From Candidatus Melainabacteria bacterium (lineage in GTDB: Bacteria; Cyanobacteriota; Vampirovibrionia; Obscuribacterales; Obscuribacteraceae): 64,000 nucleotides of DNA. The position numbers and the translations under genes are program-made. A model generated the notes under the pieces. The model did no database searches, was not told where the DNA came from, and worked only from the letters and a program-made list of their open reading frames with translations. Location of the stretch: positions 1,612,001-1,676,000 of the forward strand of contig JADJWK010000001.1 in assembly GCA_016716405.1 (NCBI GenBank), given 5' to 3'. Positions 17,945-26,788 of this stretch are shown piece by piece; the stretch's first letter is position 1; each line of letters opens with the position of its first letter.

Positions 17945-18578
17945 ATAACCTGGCCACTCCCTGACCCACCATGCCGTAGCCTACAACGGCTACCCTGGCT
18001 CCGTCCCAGTCTCGCTTTACGAGGCGGGCGAGGGACTCGACGACACCATCGCCGACACCGTGAAAATTCTCGATGCGTGACTTTATGATTCCATCGTTCA
18101 GGTTGATGACCGGGAAATCCGTGCCTGGCCGGAGCCGGCGCAGGCGCTCGATACCGCTGGTGGTGATTTCCGAAGCGCCGAGCAATCCCTCGCCGCCGGT
18201 TTCGAGATAAGCGGAAAGCAGGTCGAAACCCGTGTCCGAGATGACCTGGGGTCTGGCTTCCAGAACTCTGCTCCGGGCGTTATCGCCGGTGAAGACGAGA
18301 GCGCCGCATTCTCTCATGTAGTCGATGGCCTGCTCCTCGCTGGTGGCAGGGTTGCATTCGCTCATGAGCAGGCGGCAGCCTGTTGAGGCAAGCGCCTCTG
18401 CCGCCAGCGCGGTGATCTCGGTGAGATGGCAGTTCCAGCCGAGCACTAGGGAAGCGAGAGTACCTCGTCTCGAAAGCCTTTCTGAAAAGTTTTTCATGAT
18501 CGGGAAATTCTCGCGAGCCGTCCTGAAGACCGTCGACTCCATGATGTCCCATTCTCTGTCCCGTTCTTCAGCGGTCAT
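17874..18578 (-). CDS. Adenosylhomocysteinase-like protein, N-terminal part (frameshifted gene)
   Basis: SahH-like substrate domain plus the start of the NAD site. Recognisable pieces are WNCHLTEITALAAEAL, SECNPATSEEQ, GASEITTSGIERL, FPVINLNDGIIKSRIENFHG and VAVVGYGMVGQGVAR. After GVAR the frame breaks and translation ends in unrelated residues. Compared with true SahH, SEET is SEIT, and the KSKFDN-x3-C block has Asp to Glu and Cys to Val changes, so it may not hydrolyse SAH even if repaired. It overlaps maf by 11 bp on the same strand. Confidence 0.75.
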   Translation of the reverse strand: MTAEERDREWDIMESTVFRTARENFPIMKNFSERLSRRGTLASLVLGWNCHLTEITALAAEALASTGCRLLMSECNPATSEEQAIDYMRECGALVFTGDNARSRVLEARPQVISDTGFDLLSAYLETGGEGLLGASEITTSGIERLRRLRPGTDFPVINLNDGIIKSRIENFHGVGDGVVESLARLVKRDWDGARVAVVGYGMVGQGVARLFETPGHPGSCCRYRPGRQAPGSL

Positions 18579-19191
18579 TTGTCTTTGGCGTGCCGAGCAC
18601 CGGCAGACCGGCCTGGCGAAGGATTGATACTGTAAGTGGTACTGGCAGCCCGATCACATTGGTATAGCATCCTTCCAGTTTGCTGACGAAAGCTGCCGCT
18701 GCTCCCTGGAGAGCATAAGCGCCGGCTTTGTCCAGGGGCTCTCCGGTTGCGATATAGGCGTCGATCTCCTCTTCGCAGAGTTCTCGAAAATGGATGATTG
18801 TCTCCTGGCAGGCCGAGACTTCTCCGCCAGAGGGTAGAACCAGGCAGACCCCGGTGAAGACCTGATGGGAGGTGCCGGAGAGGAGCCGCAGCATACGCCG
18901 GGCCTCTTCGGGATTGCCGGGCTTTCCCAGAAGCTCACCGGCATACGCCACTATGGTATCGGCGCCCAGCACTAGAGTGTGGGCTTCGCCACCCGTCTCG
19001 GCGGCCACGGCTCTGGCTTTCAAGCCCGCGAGCTCTATTACTGCCTCTTCCGGGCTCATGGGAGTATGAATCGTCTCGTCCACGCTGCTCGGTCTCACCT
19101 CGAACTGCAGACCAAGCGTGGTGAGCAGAGCCACCCGGCGCGGAGAGGCCGAAGCTAGAATAAGGGAGGGAGTCGCTTCCGGGGTGCCCAT
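18568..19191 (-). CDS. maf: Maf-like nucleoside triphosphate pyrophosphatase
   Basis: 207 aa Maf/HAM1-fold enzyme that hydrolyses non-canonical or pyrimidine NTPs to NMP and PPi. The motifs are LILASASPRR near the N-terminus, LGADTIVAYAGELLGKP, SGTSHQVFTGV, GEPLDKAGAYALQG and EGCYTNVIGLP. The DKAGAYALQG and YTNVIGLP blocks fit the dTTP/UTP-type branch (YhdE-like). Normal length. It overlaps the SahH-like gene downstream and starts 8 bp after the kinase-NHL gene stop, so it belongs to the same minus-strand run. Confidence 0.95.
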   Translation of the reverse strand: MGTPEATPSLILASASPRRVALLTTLGLQFEVRPSSVDETIHTPMSPEEAVIELAGLKARAVAAETGGEAHTLVLGADTIVAYAGELLGKPGNPEEARRMLRLLSGTSHQVFTGVCLVLPSGGEVSACQETIIHFRELCEEEIDAYIATGEPLDKAGAYALQGAAAAFVSKLEGCYTNVIGLPVPLTVSILRQAGLPVLGTPKTNDR

Positions 19192-19199
19192 TTATATGT

Positions 19200-21218
19200 C
19201 TACCTGAATGTCAGCTCCAGTACTTGAATACGCTTATTGCCCTTGTCTGCCACGAAGAGGAGATTGTTCTCGTTGTCGATGCAGAGATCGGAGGGACCGA
19301 CGAATTGCTCGGGACCGGGGCCGAGGCTGCCGAAACTGTAGAGCCATTCTCCCGAAGGTCCGAAGACCTGAACGCGGTGGTTTAGAGAATCGAGAACAAA
19401 GATACGATCGTGACGATCGACAGCGACGGCCCTTGGCACATTGAACATCCCTCGCTCCCGCCCTTTGCTGCCGAAGGTCCTGATATGAGCTCCCGAGCGG
19501 TTGAAAATCGACACCCGTGAGGTTCCGTAATCCACGACATAGAGACGGTTGAGCCGATCGGTGGCAAGGCCGGAGGGGAGCTGGAACTGCCCCTCTCCGG
19601 TACCTTTGGCTCCGATGGCTCGCACCCAGACACCTACATCCGATTGGAAGACCTGGAGAGTTGCGGAGCCTGAGTCGGAGACATAGAGGAGTCCGGTGGA
19701 GTCGATGGCGATCCCCTGAAGTCCGCCGTCTTTGCCCTGGATGTTTTTGAACTCTTTGAGATAGGTTCCCTGGCTGTCGAATATCCTGATGTAATGATCG
19801 CTCGAGTCGCAGGCATAGATTCTGCCGCGCTCGTCGAAAGCAAGACCGGACACCTTGGTGAAGCGTCCGCCTCCGGTTTTCGATTCGGCTTCGGGTCTTT
19901 GAATCAACCGGGTGATCCAGCGCCCGTCATGGGAGAAGATATGCGCTACCCGTTTGGCTGTATCGGCTACGACAATACGGCCGGAGCGATATGCCACTAC
20001 CGACGGTTCGGCGAAGGGACCATCATCGCCGGTGCGGTCGATGGTGTAAGCAGCTCTTACCGGCCGGTACTCCGCGGAGATAGGGGCCGGCATCGCGTGC
20101 GCAAGCCGGGCGGCCATACCGGCGGGTTGGCGCTTGTCCTGTTTGCCGTCGTCTGAGCCTCCTGTATCGAAAGTCACCGACTTCTTTACTTTCTTGTCTT
20201 TGAGGATTCCCTGCCGGTCGAGGGAGACTTTGCCCGTGAGACCTGATATGTCTTTGCTTCCGGCGACGGTTTCGGCTGTGGAATTCTCCGTCTCCTTCTC
20301 GTCGGCACTGGTGATGATCTCTTGGACCGAGAGGTCGACGCTTGTGGAGTGGAGATCCAAAATCGGGTCATCCTGCTCTTCCGGAACCTGGTCGACAGCC
20401 AGGCGGAACTCGCGAACGAATTCCACCACAGAGCGATAGCGGTCCCGGGGGCGCTTGCGCAGGGCCCGGGTGACGCAGGCGGAAAGCTCGGCTGGAATGG
20501 AAGGCATGACTATATGAAGCGGCACTTCCTCCTGGGACATGATCTTGACGATGGTGGCGGCGATACCATCACCGGTGAAAGGGAGCTTCCCCGATAGTGC
20601 CTCGTAGGTAACCACCCCCAGGGAGAAGATGTCAGCCCGGTGATCCACGGTCTTGGCGTTCTGCAGCTGCTCGGGAGAGACATAGGCGAGGGTGCCGAGC
20701 ATCACCCCGGTCTTGGTGAGGTTGGTGGCTTCCAGATCCGCTACCCGGGCAATCCCGAAATCAGTGAGCTTGACGCTGCCGTCATCGAGAATGAAGATAT
20801 TGTCCGGTTTGACGTCCCTGTGCACGACATTCAGGGTATGAGCGTAGGACAGACCTTCGGCAATCTGCTCGAGGATGGCCAGGTATGCCCTGGGCTTTAT
20901 CCTGCCGCCGCGCCGGCTGATCTCTTTGCGCAGGCTGTGCCCTTCCAGGTTTTCCATGACATAGTAATGGCTGTCGATCTCCTTCGAGATGTCCAGGACC
21001 GAAACGATGTTTTTGTGCTTCAGGGACAGCACTGTTTCGGCCTCGCGCTGGAAGCGCTCGCGAAACTCCTTGTGCTTGTTCGGATCGATATTCTCGAGGA
21101 TGAGCTGCTTGATGGCGACGATCTTGTCCGAGCGCAGATCCTGTGCCTTGTATACGATACCCATGCCGCCCCGGCCGAGCTCGGCCAGGATCTTGTAGTT
21201 CTCGAAAGGCCTGGTCAT
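19200..21218 (-). CDS. Ser/Thr protein kinase with C-terminal NHL-repeat propeller
   Basis: 672 aa. The N-terminal Hanks kinase is canonical: LGRGGMGIVY, VAIK (Lys37), VVHRDVKPDN, LTDFGIARV and GTLAYVSPEQ. A Ser/Thr-rich linker (about 280-400) leads to NHL repeats from about 415 (VSGLAFDERGRIYACDSSDHYIRIF, then four to five more) that should form a beta-propeller. Unlike mycobacterial PknD, I see no TM helix between kinase and propeller, so both are probably cytosolic. The next genes are FHA (5 bp away) and PP2C phosphatase, natural partners for phospho-Thr binding and removal. Confidence 0.94.
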   Translation of the reverse strand: MTRPFENYKILAELGRGGMGIVYKAQDLRSDKIVAIKQLILENIDPNKHKEFRERFQREAETVLSLKHKNIVSVLDISKEIDSHYYVMENLEGHSLRKEISRRGGRIKPRAYLAILEQIAEGLSYAHTLNVVHRDVKPDNIFILDDGSVKLTDFGIARVADLEATNLTKTGVMLGTLAYVSPEQLQNAKTVDHRADIFSLGVVTYEALSGKLPFTGDGIAATIVKIMSQEEVPLHIVMPSIPAELSACVTRALRKRPRDRYRSVVEFVREFRLAVDQVPEEQDDPILDLHSTSVDLSVQEIITSADEKETENSTAETVAGSKDISGLTGKVSLDRQGILKDKKVKKSVTFDTGGSDDGKQDKRQPAGMAARLAHAMPAPISAEYRPVRAAYTIDRTGDDGPFAEPSVVAYRSGRIVVADTAKRVAHIFSHDGRWITRLIQRPEAESKTGGGRFTKVSGLAFDERGRIYACDSSDHYIRIFDSQGTYLKEFKNIQGKDGGLQGIAIDSTGLLYVSDSGSATLQVFQSDVGVWVRAIGAKGTGEGQFQLPSGLATDRLNRLYVVDYGTSRVSIFNRSGAHIRTFGSKGRERGMFNVPRAVAVDRHDRIFVLDSLNHRVQVFGPSGEWLYSFGSLGPGPEQFVGPSDLCIDNENNLLFVADKGNKRIQVLELTFR

Positions 21219-21222
21219 GGGA

Positions 21223-21657
21223 CTATTCTACGACGAATACGAGCTCGGTCTTGCCCACTGTCAGCCGGTCGCCGGGGTTGATCTGGCGTCGCTCACCGAG
21301 GAGCTCGCCGTTGATCATCGTGCCGTTGGTGGAGCCCAGGTCCTCGACCCAGTAGCCCCCCTGCATCTGCAGAACCCAGGCGTGATGGCGGGAGATGTAA
21401 TGGTCGTGAGTGAGGGATATATTGTTGGTCTGATCCCTGCCGATCTTGCTCACTGATTGATTGAGAGGATAGCGCTCGTTGGTCAGCTTGTTGTACAGGA
21501 AGGCCGGACGCGAGACCTGCCCCTCGCTGCCTGCTTGATGTCCTGGAACTTGTTGCATACCTGGTCCTTGGCTTGAGAGAGCGTTGTTTCCGCAAACAGT
21601 GCAGAGACCGTTACCGCCTACCGTTCCACCGCATCTGACACATTGACCACTGGGCAT
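21223..21657 (-). CDS. FHA domain protein with N-terminal zinc ribbon
   Basis: 144 aa. Residues 6-21 carry CVRCGGTVGGNGLCTVC, a two-knuckle CxxC zinc ribbon. The C-terminal FHA domain (about 48-144) retains the phospho-threonine recognition residues: IGRDQTNNI, ISRHHAWV and LGSTNGTMING. FHA domains bind phosphothreonine peptides. Encoded between a PP2C phosphatase and a kinase with gaps of only 11 and 4 bp, it is likely a readout or adaptor of that kinase. No effector domain is present. Confidence 0.92.
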   Translation of the reverse strand: MPSGQCVRCGGTVGGNGLCTVCGNNALSSQGPGMQQVPGHQAGSEGQVSRPAFLYNKLTNERYPLNQSVSKIGRDQTNNISLTHDHYISRHHAWVLQMQGGYWVEDLGSTNGTMINGELLGERRQINPGDRLTVGKTELVFVVE

Positions 21658-21668
21658 GACACTCTGAG

Positions 21669-22430
21669 CTAGCTGGCGCCATTGTTGGAGTCTTCAGTGT
21701 ACTTGATGACCACCACGGTGACGTTGTCGGGTGCGCCGCCGTCGATAGTCTGCTTGACCAGCTCCTCGCAGACGTCGTCCGGATCATCGCCGTCCTTGCA
21801 GACTTCGCCGATCTGCTCGTCACGCAGAACCGTCGGCAGACCGTCCGAGCAGAGGACTACCCAGTCTCTGGGCTTGAGCTCCACCGGGGTGTGGTCAATC
21901 TCCACCCGCTCCTCATGACCGAGACAGCGGGTGATTAAATTTTTGTAAGGGTTGATGCGAGCTTGCTCTTCGGTGAGCCTGCCGGCCCGGACCATCTCCT
22001 GGACGACCGAATGGTCGTTGGTGAGCAGCTGGTGCTTGCCGTCCCGGAGTAGATAGGCACGAGAGTCGCCCACATGGGCAATCTGGAGAACGTTGCCGTC
22101 GCACTGCACAGCTACCACCACCGTGGTACCCATGCCGCGGACCGTCGCATCTTCCTCCGCTTCGTTCCAGACCCGGTGATTGGCCTTATGAACGGCTTCT
22201 TCGAGCCACTTTTGGATCTTGTCCTGGTCGTCTTTGGGGGGAGGGGCTTCTCGCCACTGCTTTTCGATGGCATCCACCGCCAGCTTGCTGGCTCGCGACC
22301 CTCCTACGGCGCCGCCCATGCCGTCCGCGACCGCGAATACCCGCTGGTCGGGGCTCATCCAGAAGTTGTCTTCATTTCTCTGACGCTGACAACCGGCATC
22401 AGTTCGTGCAGCCGCACGCCACTTAAGCAT
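21669..22430 (-). CDS. PP2C-family protein serine/threonine phosphatase
   Basis: 253 aa metal-dependent phosphatase of the Stp1/PrpC type. Signature motifs with metal-binding acidic residues are RQRNEDNFW, FAVADGMGG, IAHVGDSRAYLLRDG, WVVLCSDGL and APDNVTVVVI. There is no TM segment. It lies directly upstream of the FHA and kinase-NHL genes and 3 bp after the ABC1 kinase gene, so it probably reverses phosphorylation by the neighbouring kinases. Length and motifs are complete. Confidence 0.96.
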   Translation of the reverse strand: MLKWRAAARTDAGCQRQRNEDNFWMSPDQRVFAVADGMGGAVGGSRASKLAVDAIEKQWREAPPPKDDQDKIQKWLEEAVHKANHRVWNEAEEDATVRGMGTTVVVAVQCDGNVLQIAHVGDSRAYLLRDGKHQLLTNDHSVVQEMVRAGRLTEEQARINPYKNLITRCLGHEERVEIDHTPVELKPRDWVVLCSDGLPTVLRDEQIGEVCKDGDDPDDVCEELVKQTIDGGAPDNVTVVVIKYTEDSNNGAS

Positions 22431-22433
22431 CGC

Positions 22434-24437
22434 CTATCTCCGTTGCCTCCTCGATGAGTCCTTGGTAGATCCGTCTCTAAGTTTAGATGATCTTACGAGG
22501 TGTCCTAATATTATTGCCACCATTACACCATTTCCAATCAAGAAAAATTTTGCATATGATTGGTATTCGGGAATCAAAGAGGTACCAAAGTATAAAAGCG
22601 CAAAGGACAGAAACCAGAGCGCCTGCACTAACAAATTTACTCCATTTTTCCGTTTGTCGGCGATTTCGTTTTCTAAAAGATTAAGCCTGCTTTTCAGCGC
22701 AGTGACCTCATTCGAGTCTGGTAGCGGCTTTCGTAGCAGATCAGGACTTACCCGCTCGGGTATCAAGGTGTCATTATTGGTGCTGTCAAGGAATTGCAAA
22801 GGGCTCTCGGCCGCCTTCTTTACCCTGGTCAATCGCTGCCAGACCGCCCTCAGGGACATCTGCTCGGCGGAGCCCAGGAGCTTGAGAACCTGCGCCGCTT
22901 GCTCGGGCTTGTTGAGAACCCACTTCTTCAGGGAGGGCTTGGCAGCCTCGACGAAAGAGAAGTTCGGGTGCAGGGTGCGGGCGATGCCTTCCAGGGATGA
23001 GCCCGTCCGGATCAGATATGCCAGGGTGGGGGGCATGCGCAGAGCGCGGTCCGTGGCGATTTCGTCCACATCCTCTTCGATGGTTCCGAAGTCCAGGTCA
23101 CGGATTCCTCTGCCCGCGTAATACTCGATGAAAGGCTTGATCGCCCGCTTGATGGGCTCGACGCTGGCGCCGGGCCTGATGATCTCGAGGTCGGTGAGAT
23201 GCTTGATGAGCTCTTCGATATCGTTCTTGATAACCGCGGCTATACAACCGGTAATGGCATTGCGCTGGGCCTCGGTGATCCGGCCGATCATGCCGAAGTC
23301 ATAGAGCACGATGTTGCCATGATGATCGATGGCCATGTTGCCGGCGTGCGGATCGGCGTGAAAAAATCCGTGCAAGAGCACCTGGTCCAGGTAGCAGGTG
23401 ACCAGGCGGTTGCCTATGGATACCAGGTCGAGACCCGATTCTCTGAGCTCGTCCACCTGATCTACTTTTATTCCCGGTATATACTCGAGGGTGAGAACCC
23501 TTTTCCCTGTATATTTCCAGAACACTCTCGGGATGCGGATATCCTGATGATCCTTCAAAAAGGTACGCAGGCGGTCGGCATTCTTGCCTTCCTGCAGATA
23601 GTTGATCTCCGAGAAGAGAGTCCTGCCGAATTCGTCTGATAATTTCAACCAGCTCTCCCACTCGCCGGTGGGTCTGAGCACCGAGCCCATGCGTGTGACC
23701 AGGCGCATATACCCGAGGTCCTGGTAAAAACGGGAAGCCAGGTTCGGACGCTGGACTTTCACCACCACGGCAGTGCCGTCCTTGAGCCAGGCCCTGTGGA
23801 CCTGCCCGATGCTTGCCGAAGCCACCGGCGTCTCTTCGAAGCGATCGAAAAGGGCTTCGGGATTGCGTCCCAGGTCTCGCTCGATGATCTCTTTGACCCT
23901 GCTTATCTCGAAGGGCGGTACATTGTCCTGGAGCTGGGCGAGCTCGTCGGCCATCTCCGGCGGCAGGATGTCACGCCTCACTGAGAGGAACTGCCCGAGC
24001 TTCACGAAGGTGGGACCGAGCTCGATGAGGGCCTGCCTGATCCTGGATGCCTTGCGCTGGCGAAGCTGGGTCTGGGAAAGGTCCCTGGCCTCGCCGTAGC
24101 CGTACTTGTCGGTGATGGACCCGGCGACGAACGCTGTCAGGGTCCTGGCCACCTGCCAGAATCTCTCGTCCCGGAGGATCTCGTTCGGTCTGACTGTGCG
24201 ATCGGCTATGGCCGGGTCATAAACAGGTGTGCCCGCCGGGTTGGATGCCTGGCCGGCGTCTTTCTGCCGGCGCGTGTGCCTGGGCTTGATGATAGCCCCG
24301 GTGCTGGTGCGCAGGCGTCTCTTGAACTCATCGGAGAAGGACTCGGACGCGCCCTGATTCTCCGCTTGATCTGCTGCTTGATCCGCCGCTTTATCCGCCG
24401 CCTCGTCCTCTTGTCTATCCGACTGAATCTCTTTCAT
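22434..24437 (-). CDS. ABC1/UbiB (AarF) family atypical kinase
   Basis: 667 aa. The first ~75 residues are low-complexity (Ala-Asp-Gln repeats, then basic). The ABC1 core shows the signature KLGQFLSVRRDILP, VASASIGQVHRAWL, VVVKVQRP, the HADPHAGNM catalytic loop and LYDFGMIG. Two hydrophobic segments lie near the C-terminus (LLVQALWFLSFALLYFGTSL and FFLIGNGVMVAIILGHLV). ABC1 proteins support quinone or isoprenoid lipid metabolism and some are ATPases rather than protein kinases. The substrate is unknown. It heads the PP2C-FHA-kinase run with a 3 bp gap. Confidence 0.94.
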   Translation of the reverse strand: MKEIQSDRQEDEAADKAADQAADQAENQGASESFSDEFKRRLRTSTGAIIKPRHTRRQKDAGQASNPAGTPVYDPAIADRTVRPNEILRDERFWQVARTLTAFVAGSITDKYGYGEARDLSQTQLRQRKASRIRQALIELGPTFVKLGQFLSVRRDILPPEMADELAQLQDNVPPFEISRVKEIIERDLGRNPEALFDRFEETPVASASIGQVHRAWLKDGTAVVVKVQRPNLASRFYQDLGYMRLVTRMGSVLRPTGEWESWLKLSDEFGRTLFSEINYLQEGKNADRLRTFLKDHQDIRIPRVFWKYTGKRVLTLEYIPGIKVDQVDELRESGLDLVSIGNRLVTCYLDQVLLHGFFHADPHAGNMAIDHHGNIVLYDFGMIGRITEAQRNAITGCIAAVIKNDIEELIKHLTDLEIIRPGASVEPIKRAIKPFIEYYAGRGIRDLDFGTIEEDVDEIATDRALRMPPTLAYLIRTGSSLEGIARTLHPNFSFVEAAKPSLKKWVLNKPEQAAQVLKLLGSAEQMSLRAVWQRLTRVKKAAESPLQFLDSTNNDTLIPERVSPDLLRKPLPDSNEVTALKSRLNLLENEIADKRKNGVNLLVQALWFLSFALLYFGTSLIPEYQSYAKFFLIGNGVMVAIILGHLVRSSKLRDGSTKDSSRRQRR

Positions 24438-24484
24438 CGAAGGACCCCGGCGAATATCGCCTGACGGCTATCTTTTCGAATGCT

Positions 24485-24847
24485 CTAGACGGAAGCCTTC
24501 ATCTGCTTGAGCTCGGCAATCTCGGCTCTGAGCGTGGCAATCTCGGCTCTCAGCTCGTTGATCTCGGTGGAGTCGCCCAGGGCGCCCAGTGAGAAATCGG
24601 CTACCTGGCGGCGAATCTTCTCGCGTACCTGGCTCTCGAGAATTTCAGAGCGCTGCCATACGTGCTGCGAAATCTCGTTGGCGACCTGTTTCATGCGGTC
24701 TTTGGTCTCTCCGACCCGCTCGCTTCCAGAGGTCTTGTACTCGGTGGCTCTGGCGGTAAGGGCGTCAATGAAGTCCTCCAGGCGCTCGCGACCCACTTCT
24801 AGAGCGGCTCTTCCCAGGAAGAATATTTTTACCATCGGCCGAATCAC
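24485..24847 (-). CDS. Small coiled-coil, phasin-like protein
   Basis: About 120 aa. A short hydrophobic start (MVKIFFLGRAALEVG) leads into a long amphipathic helix ending in a leucine/isoleucine heptad run (INELRAEIATLRAEIAELKQ). This resembles phasin-type or poly-granule-associated helical proteins; the family call is tentative. The frame opens at ATG 24919, but I prefer GTG 24847 because GGAGG lies 8 nt upstream, and a TATAAT-like -10 on the minus strand (24930-24925) would put the transcript start at about 24918. It is 47 bp upstream of the ABC1 gene. Confidence 0.7.
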   Translation of the reverse strand: MIRPMVKIFFLGRAALEVGRERLEDFIDALTARATEYKTSGSERVGETKDRMKQVANEISQHVWQRSEILESQVREKIRRQVADFSLGALGDSTEINELRAEIATLRAEIAELKQMKASV

Positions 24848-24984
24848 AGTGACAACCTCCATCTGACTGAGCCCGGGGAGCGAAGCCTGGGACTCCTGGC
24901 AGGTAAAGACAAAATACATGGAAGATTATACACTAGCCCCTTGTCCATGCGTGTGAATCCCAGTTTTATTAAGGGGCAAGAAAT

Positions 24985-25980
24985 ATGCTCTCACCCGAAT
25001 CCAAATCTCTGGTCGCTGACGGATCGGAGGAGGTTACCACCAGCAGCACTCGTGAGCCGCTGGCCAAGCGGACCGACTCGGTTTCGCTGATCTATGTCCC
25101 GCTCCACCTTGGCGGCGCCCACCGGGGGGTGAGCATGGGCCCGGCCGCCATGAAGGTCGCCGAGCTCAGTGAGAAGATTCAACAACTCGGCTACAAGGTC
25201 GCTGATGAGATCGATATAAATGTGCCCAACTCGCTTTGCTGGATAGACGAGAATTCCGGAGCCAAGTGCGTTCCGGAGATTGGCGAAGTGAGCGTGAGGG
25301 TTGCCGAGGTCGTCGAAGACTGTCTGCGCAGAGGCACCATACCGATTACCATCGGTGGTGACCATTCCCTGGCCATAGGAAGCCTCGCCGGAGTCTCGAA
25401 CTATTACCGCAAGCAGGACCAGAACTTCGGTCTCGTCTGGTTCGACGCTCACGGCGATATCAATACCCCCGACACCAGCCGCAGCGGCAACGTGCACGGC
25501 ATGCCCCTGGCTGTCTCTCTCGGCGTCGGCGACGAGCGTCTCACCGACTTGCTCGGTTTCTCTCCAAAGGTGCAGCCTCACCGCTCGGCGCTTATCGGTA
25601 TTCGCGATCTCGACCCGCCGGAGCGCGACCTGATCAATCAGACTGGTATCACGCCATTCACCATGCGTGATATCGATCATCTCGGCCTGGGCAGGGTTAC
25701 CGACCTGGCTCTCGGGGCCCTGGGGTCCGACGTTTCGGGATTGCATCTTTCCTTCGACATCGACGTAATCGATCCCGGTACCGCTCCTGGTGTCAGCACC
25801 GCGGCCCGGGGCGGGCTGAGCTACCGCGAGAGCCTGCTCGCTCTGACCCTTCTCGCCGAGTCTCAGCTCCTGCGCTCCATCGACATCGCCGAGCTCAATC
25901 CGGCAAGAGATATCCATAATCAGACCGCCGAGCTGGCTGTTGAGCTCATCCTCTCCTGTCTGGGCAAACGCATTCTCTGA
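24985..25980 (+). CDS. Arginase-type ureohydrolase
   Basis: 331 aa Mn2+-dependent enzyme, most likely arginase (arginine to ornithine and urea). All metal-binding blocks are present: TIGGDHSLAIG, VWFDAHGDINTP, SGNVHGMPLA and LSFDIDVIDP, with the arginase-like VSTAARGGLSYRE and DIAELNP near the C-terminus. The HGMP segment favours arginase over agmatinase. The SD AGGGG precedes ATG 24985. The first ~30 residues are a polar extension. It stands alone, divergent from the coiled-coil gene. I see no urease or ornithine genes nearby. Confidence 0.93.
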   Translation: MLSPESKSLVADGSEEVTTSSTREPLAKRTDSVSLIYVPLHLGGAHRGVSMGPAAMKVAELSEKIQQLGYKVADEIDINVPNSLCWIDENSGAKCVPEIGEVSVRVAEVVEDCLRRGTIPITIGGDHSLAIGSLAGVSNYYRKQDQNFGLVWFDAHGDINTPDTSRSGNVHGMPLAVSLGVGDERLTDLLGFSPKVQPHRSALIGIRDLDPPERDLINQTGITPFTMRDIDHLGLGRVTDLALGALGSDVSGLHLSFDIDVIDPGTAPGVSTAARGGLSYRESLLALTLLAESQLLRSIDIAELNPARDIHNQTAELAVELILSCLGKRIL

Positions 25981-25993
25981 TTTTCATTCGGGG

Positions 25994-26022
25994 TAGACAC
26001 CGGACGAATGTCGTACTATACT
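25994..26022 (+). promoter_or_regulatory. Predicted sigma70-type promoter of lexA
   Basis: TAGACA at 25994-25999, exactly 17 bp, TATACT at 26017-26022. The start point would be near 26029, 30 nt before the lexA ATG, with SD GGAGTGGAGA in between. Confidence 0.5.
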
Positions 26023-26031
26023 TACGTATGT
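26020..26031. promoter_or_regulatory. Candidate LexA operator (imperfect palindrome)
   Basis: ACTTACGTATGT matches its own reverse complement at 10 of 12 positions and covers the end of the -10 box and the predicted start of lexA, the expected place for an autorepression site. It is not the proteobacterial CTG-N10-CAG or the Gram-positive GAAC-N4-GTTC box. Confidence 0.4.
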
Positions 26032-26058
26032 GTTTTTCCGGAGTGGAGATGAGCTTTC

Positions 26059-26748
26059 ATGAAATCGCTACCCCCCAGGCAGCAGGACGTACTCAATGCA
26101 ATCGTCGAGCTCACCGATCGGAAGGGCTTTCCTCCCAGCCTGGCTGAGCTCGCCCGGGAGCTGGGCCTGAAGAATCGCATGACGGTCCACCAGCATGTGG
26201 CGGCTCTCAAGAAGAAAGGCCTGGTGAGCTGGGAGTCCGGCCTCAACCGATCCCTTACAGTTGTCGATGAAGGGCTCAAATATGTGACGGTGGAGACAGC
26301 CGGCAGCAGCGGTGGGCATCTTCTCAGTGACGATTCTCAGAGGGCTGCGGACCGCGAGCCGGTCTCGATCGAGAGCGGCATCCCCCTGCGGGGTCGCATT
26401 GCCGCAGGCTCGCCCATCGATGCTCTCGAGAGTCCGGAATTCCTCACCATCGAGACCGACTACGCCGGCAGCGGTTGTTATGCCCTGCAGGTCAAGGGCG
26501 ATTCAATGATCGATGACGGCATATACGAGGGCGACTTCGTCATCGTCAAGCCCAATCCCTCCCCGCACAATGGCGAGATAGTCGTGGCTCTGCTCGAGGA
26601 TGGCAGCGCCACTCTCAAGCGCTTTTACAAGGAGAACGGCCGGTTCCGCCTGCAGCCCGCCAATGCAAGCATGGAGCCCATCTTTATCGAGCGCGCCCAT
26701 GACCTGAATATCCAGGGAACCGTCGTCGGGCTCTTCCGCCGGATCTGA
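26059..26748 (+). CDS. lexA: LexA repressor
   Basis: 229 aa SOS regulator with RecA-stimulated self-cleavage. The N-terminal winged helix (RQQDVLNAIVELTDRKGFPPSLAEL, recognition helix MTVHQHVAALKKKG) is followed by an S24 peptidase domain. That domain has the cleavage site Ala-Gly in GRIAAGSP, the catalytic Ser in VKGDSMIDDGI and the catalytic Lys in ATLKRFYKENG. The recognition helix (NRMTVHQHV) differs from E. coli LexA, so a different operator is expected. Transcribed alone from a good promoter at 25994. Confidence 0.95.
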   Translation: MKSLPPRQQDVLNAIVELTDRKGFPPSLAELARELGLKNRMTVHQHVAALKKKGLVSWESGLNRSLTVVDEGLKYVTVETAGSSGGHLLSDDSQRAADREPVSIESGIPLRGRIAAGSPIDALESPEFLTIETDYAGSGCYALQVKGDSMIDDGIYEGDFVIVKPNPSPHNGEIVVALLEDGSATLKRFYKENGRFRLQPANASMEPIFIERAHDLNIQGTVVGLFRRI

Positions 26749-26788
26749 GATCTTAGATCGATTACAACAATCGCGACGGCTGCAACCG

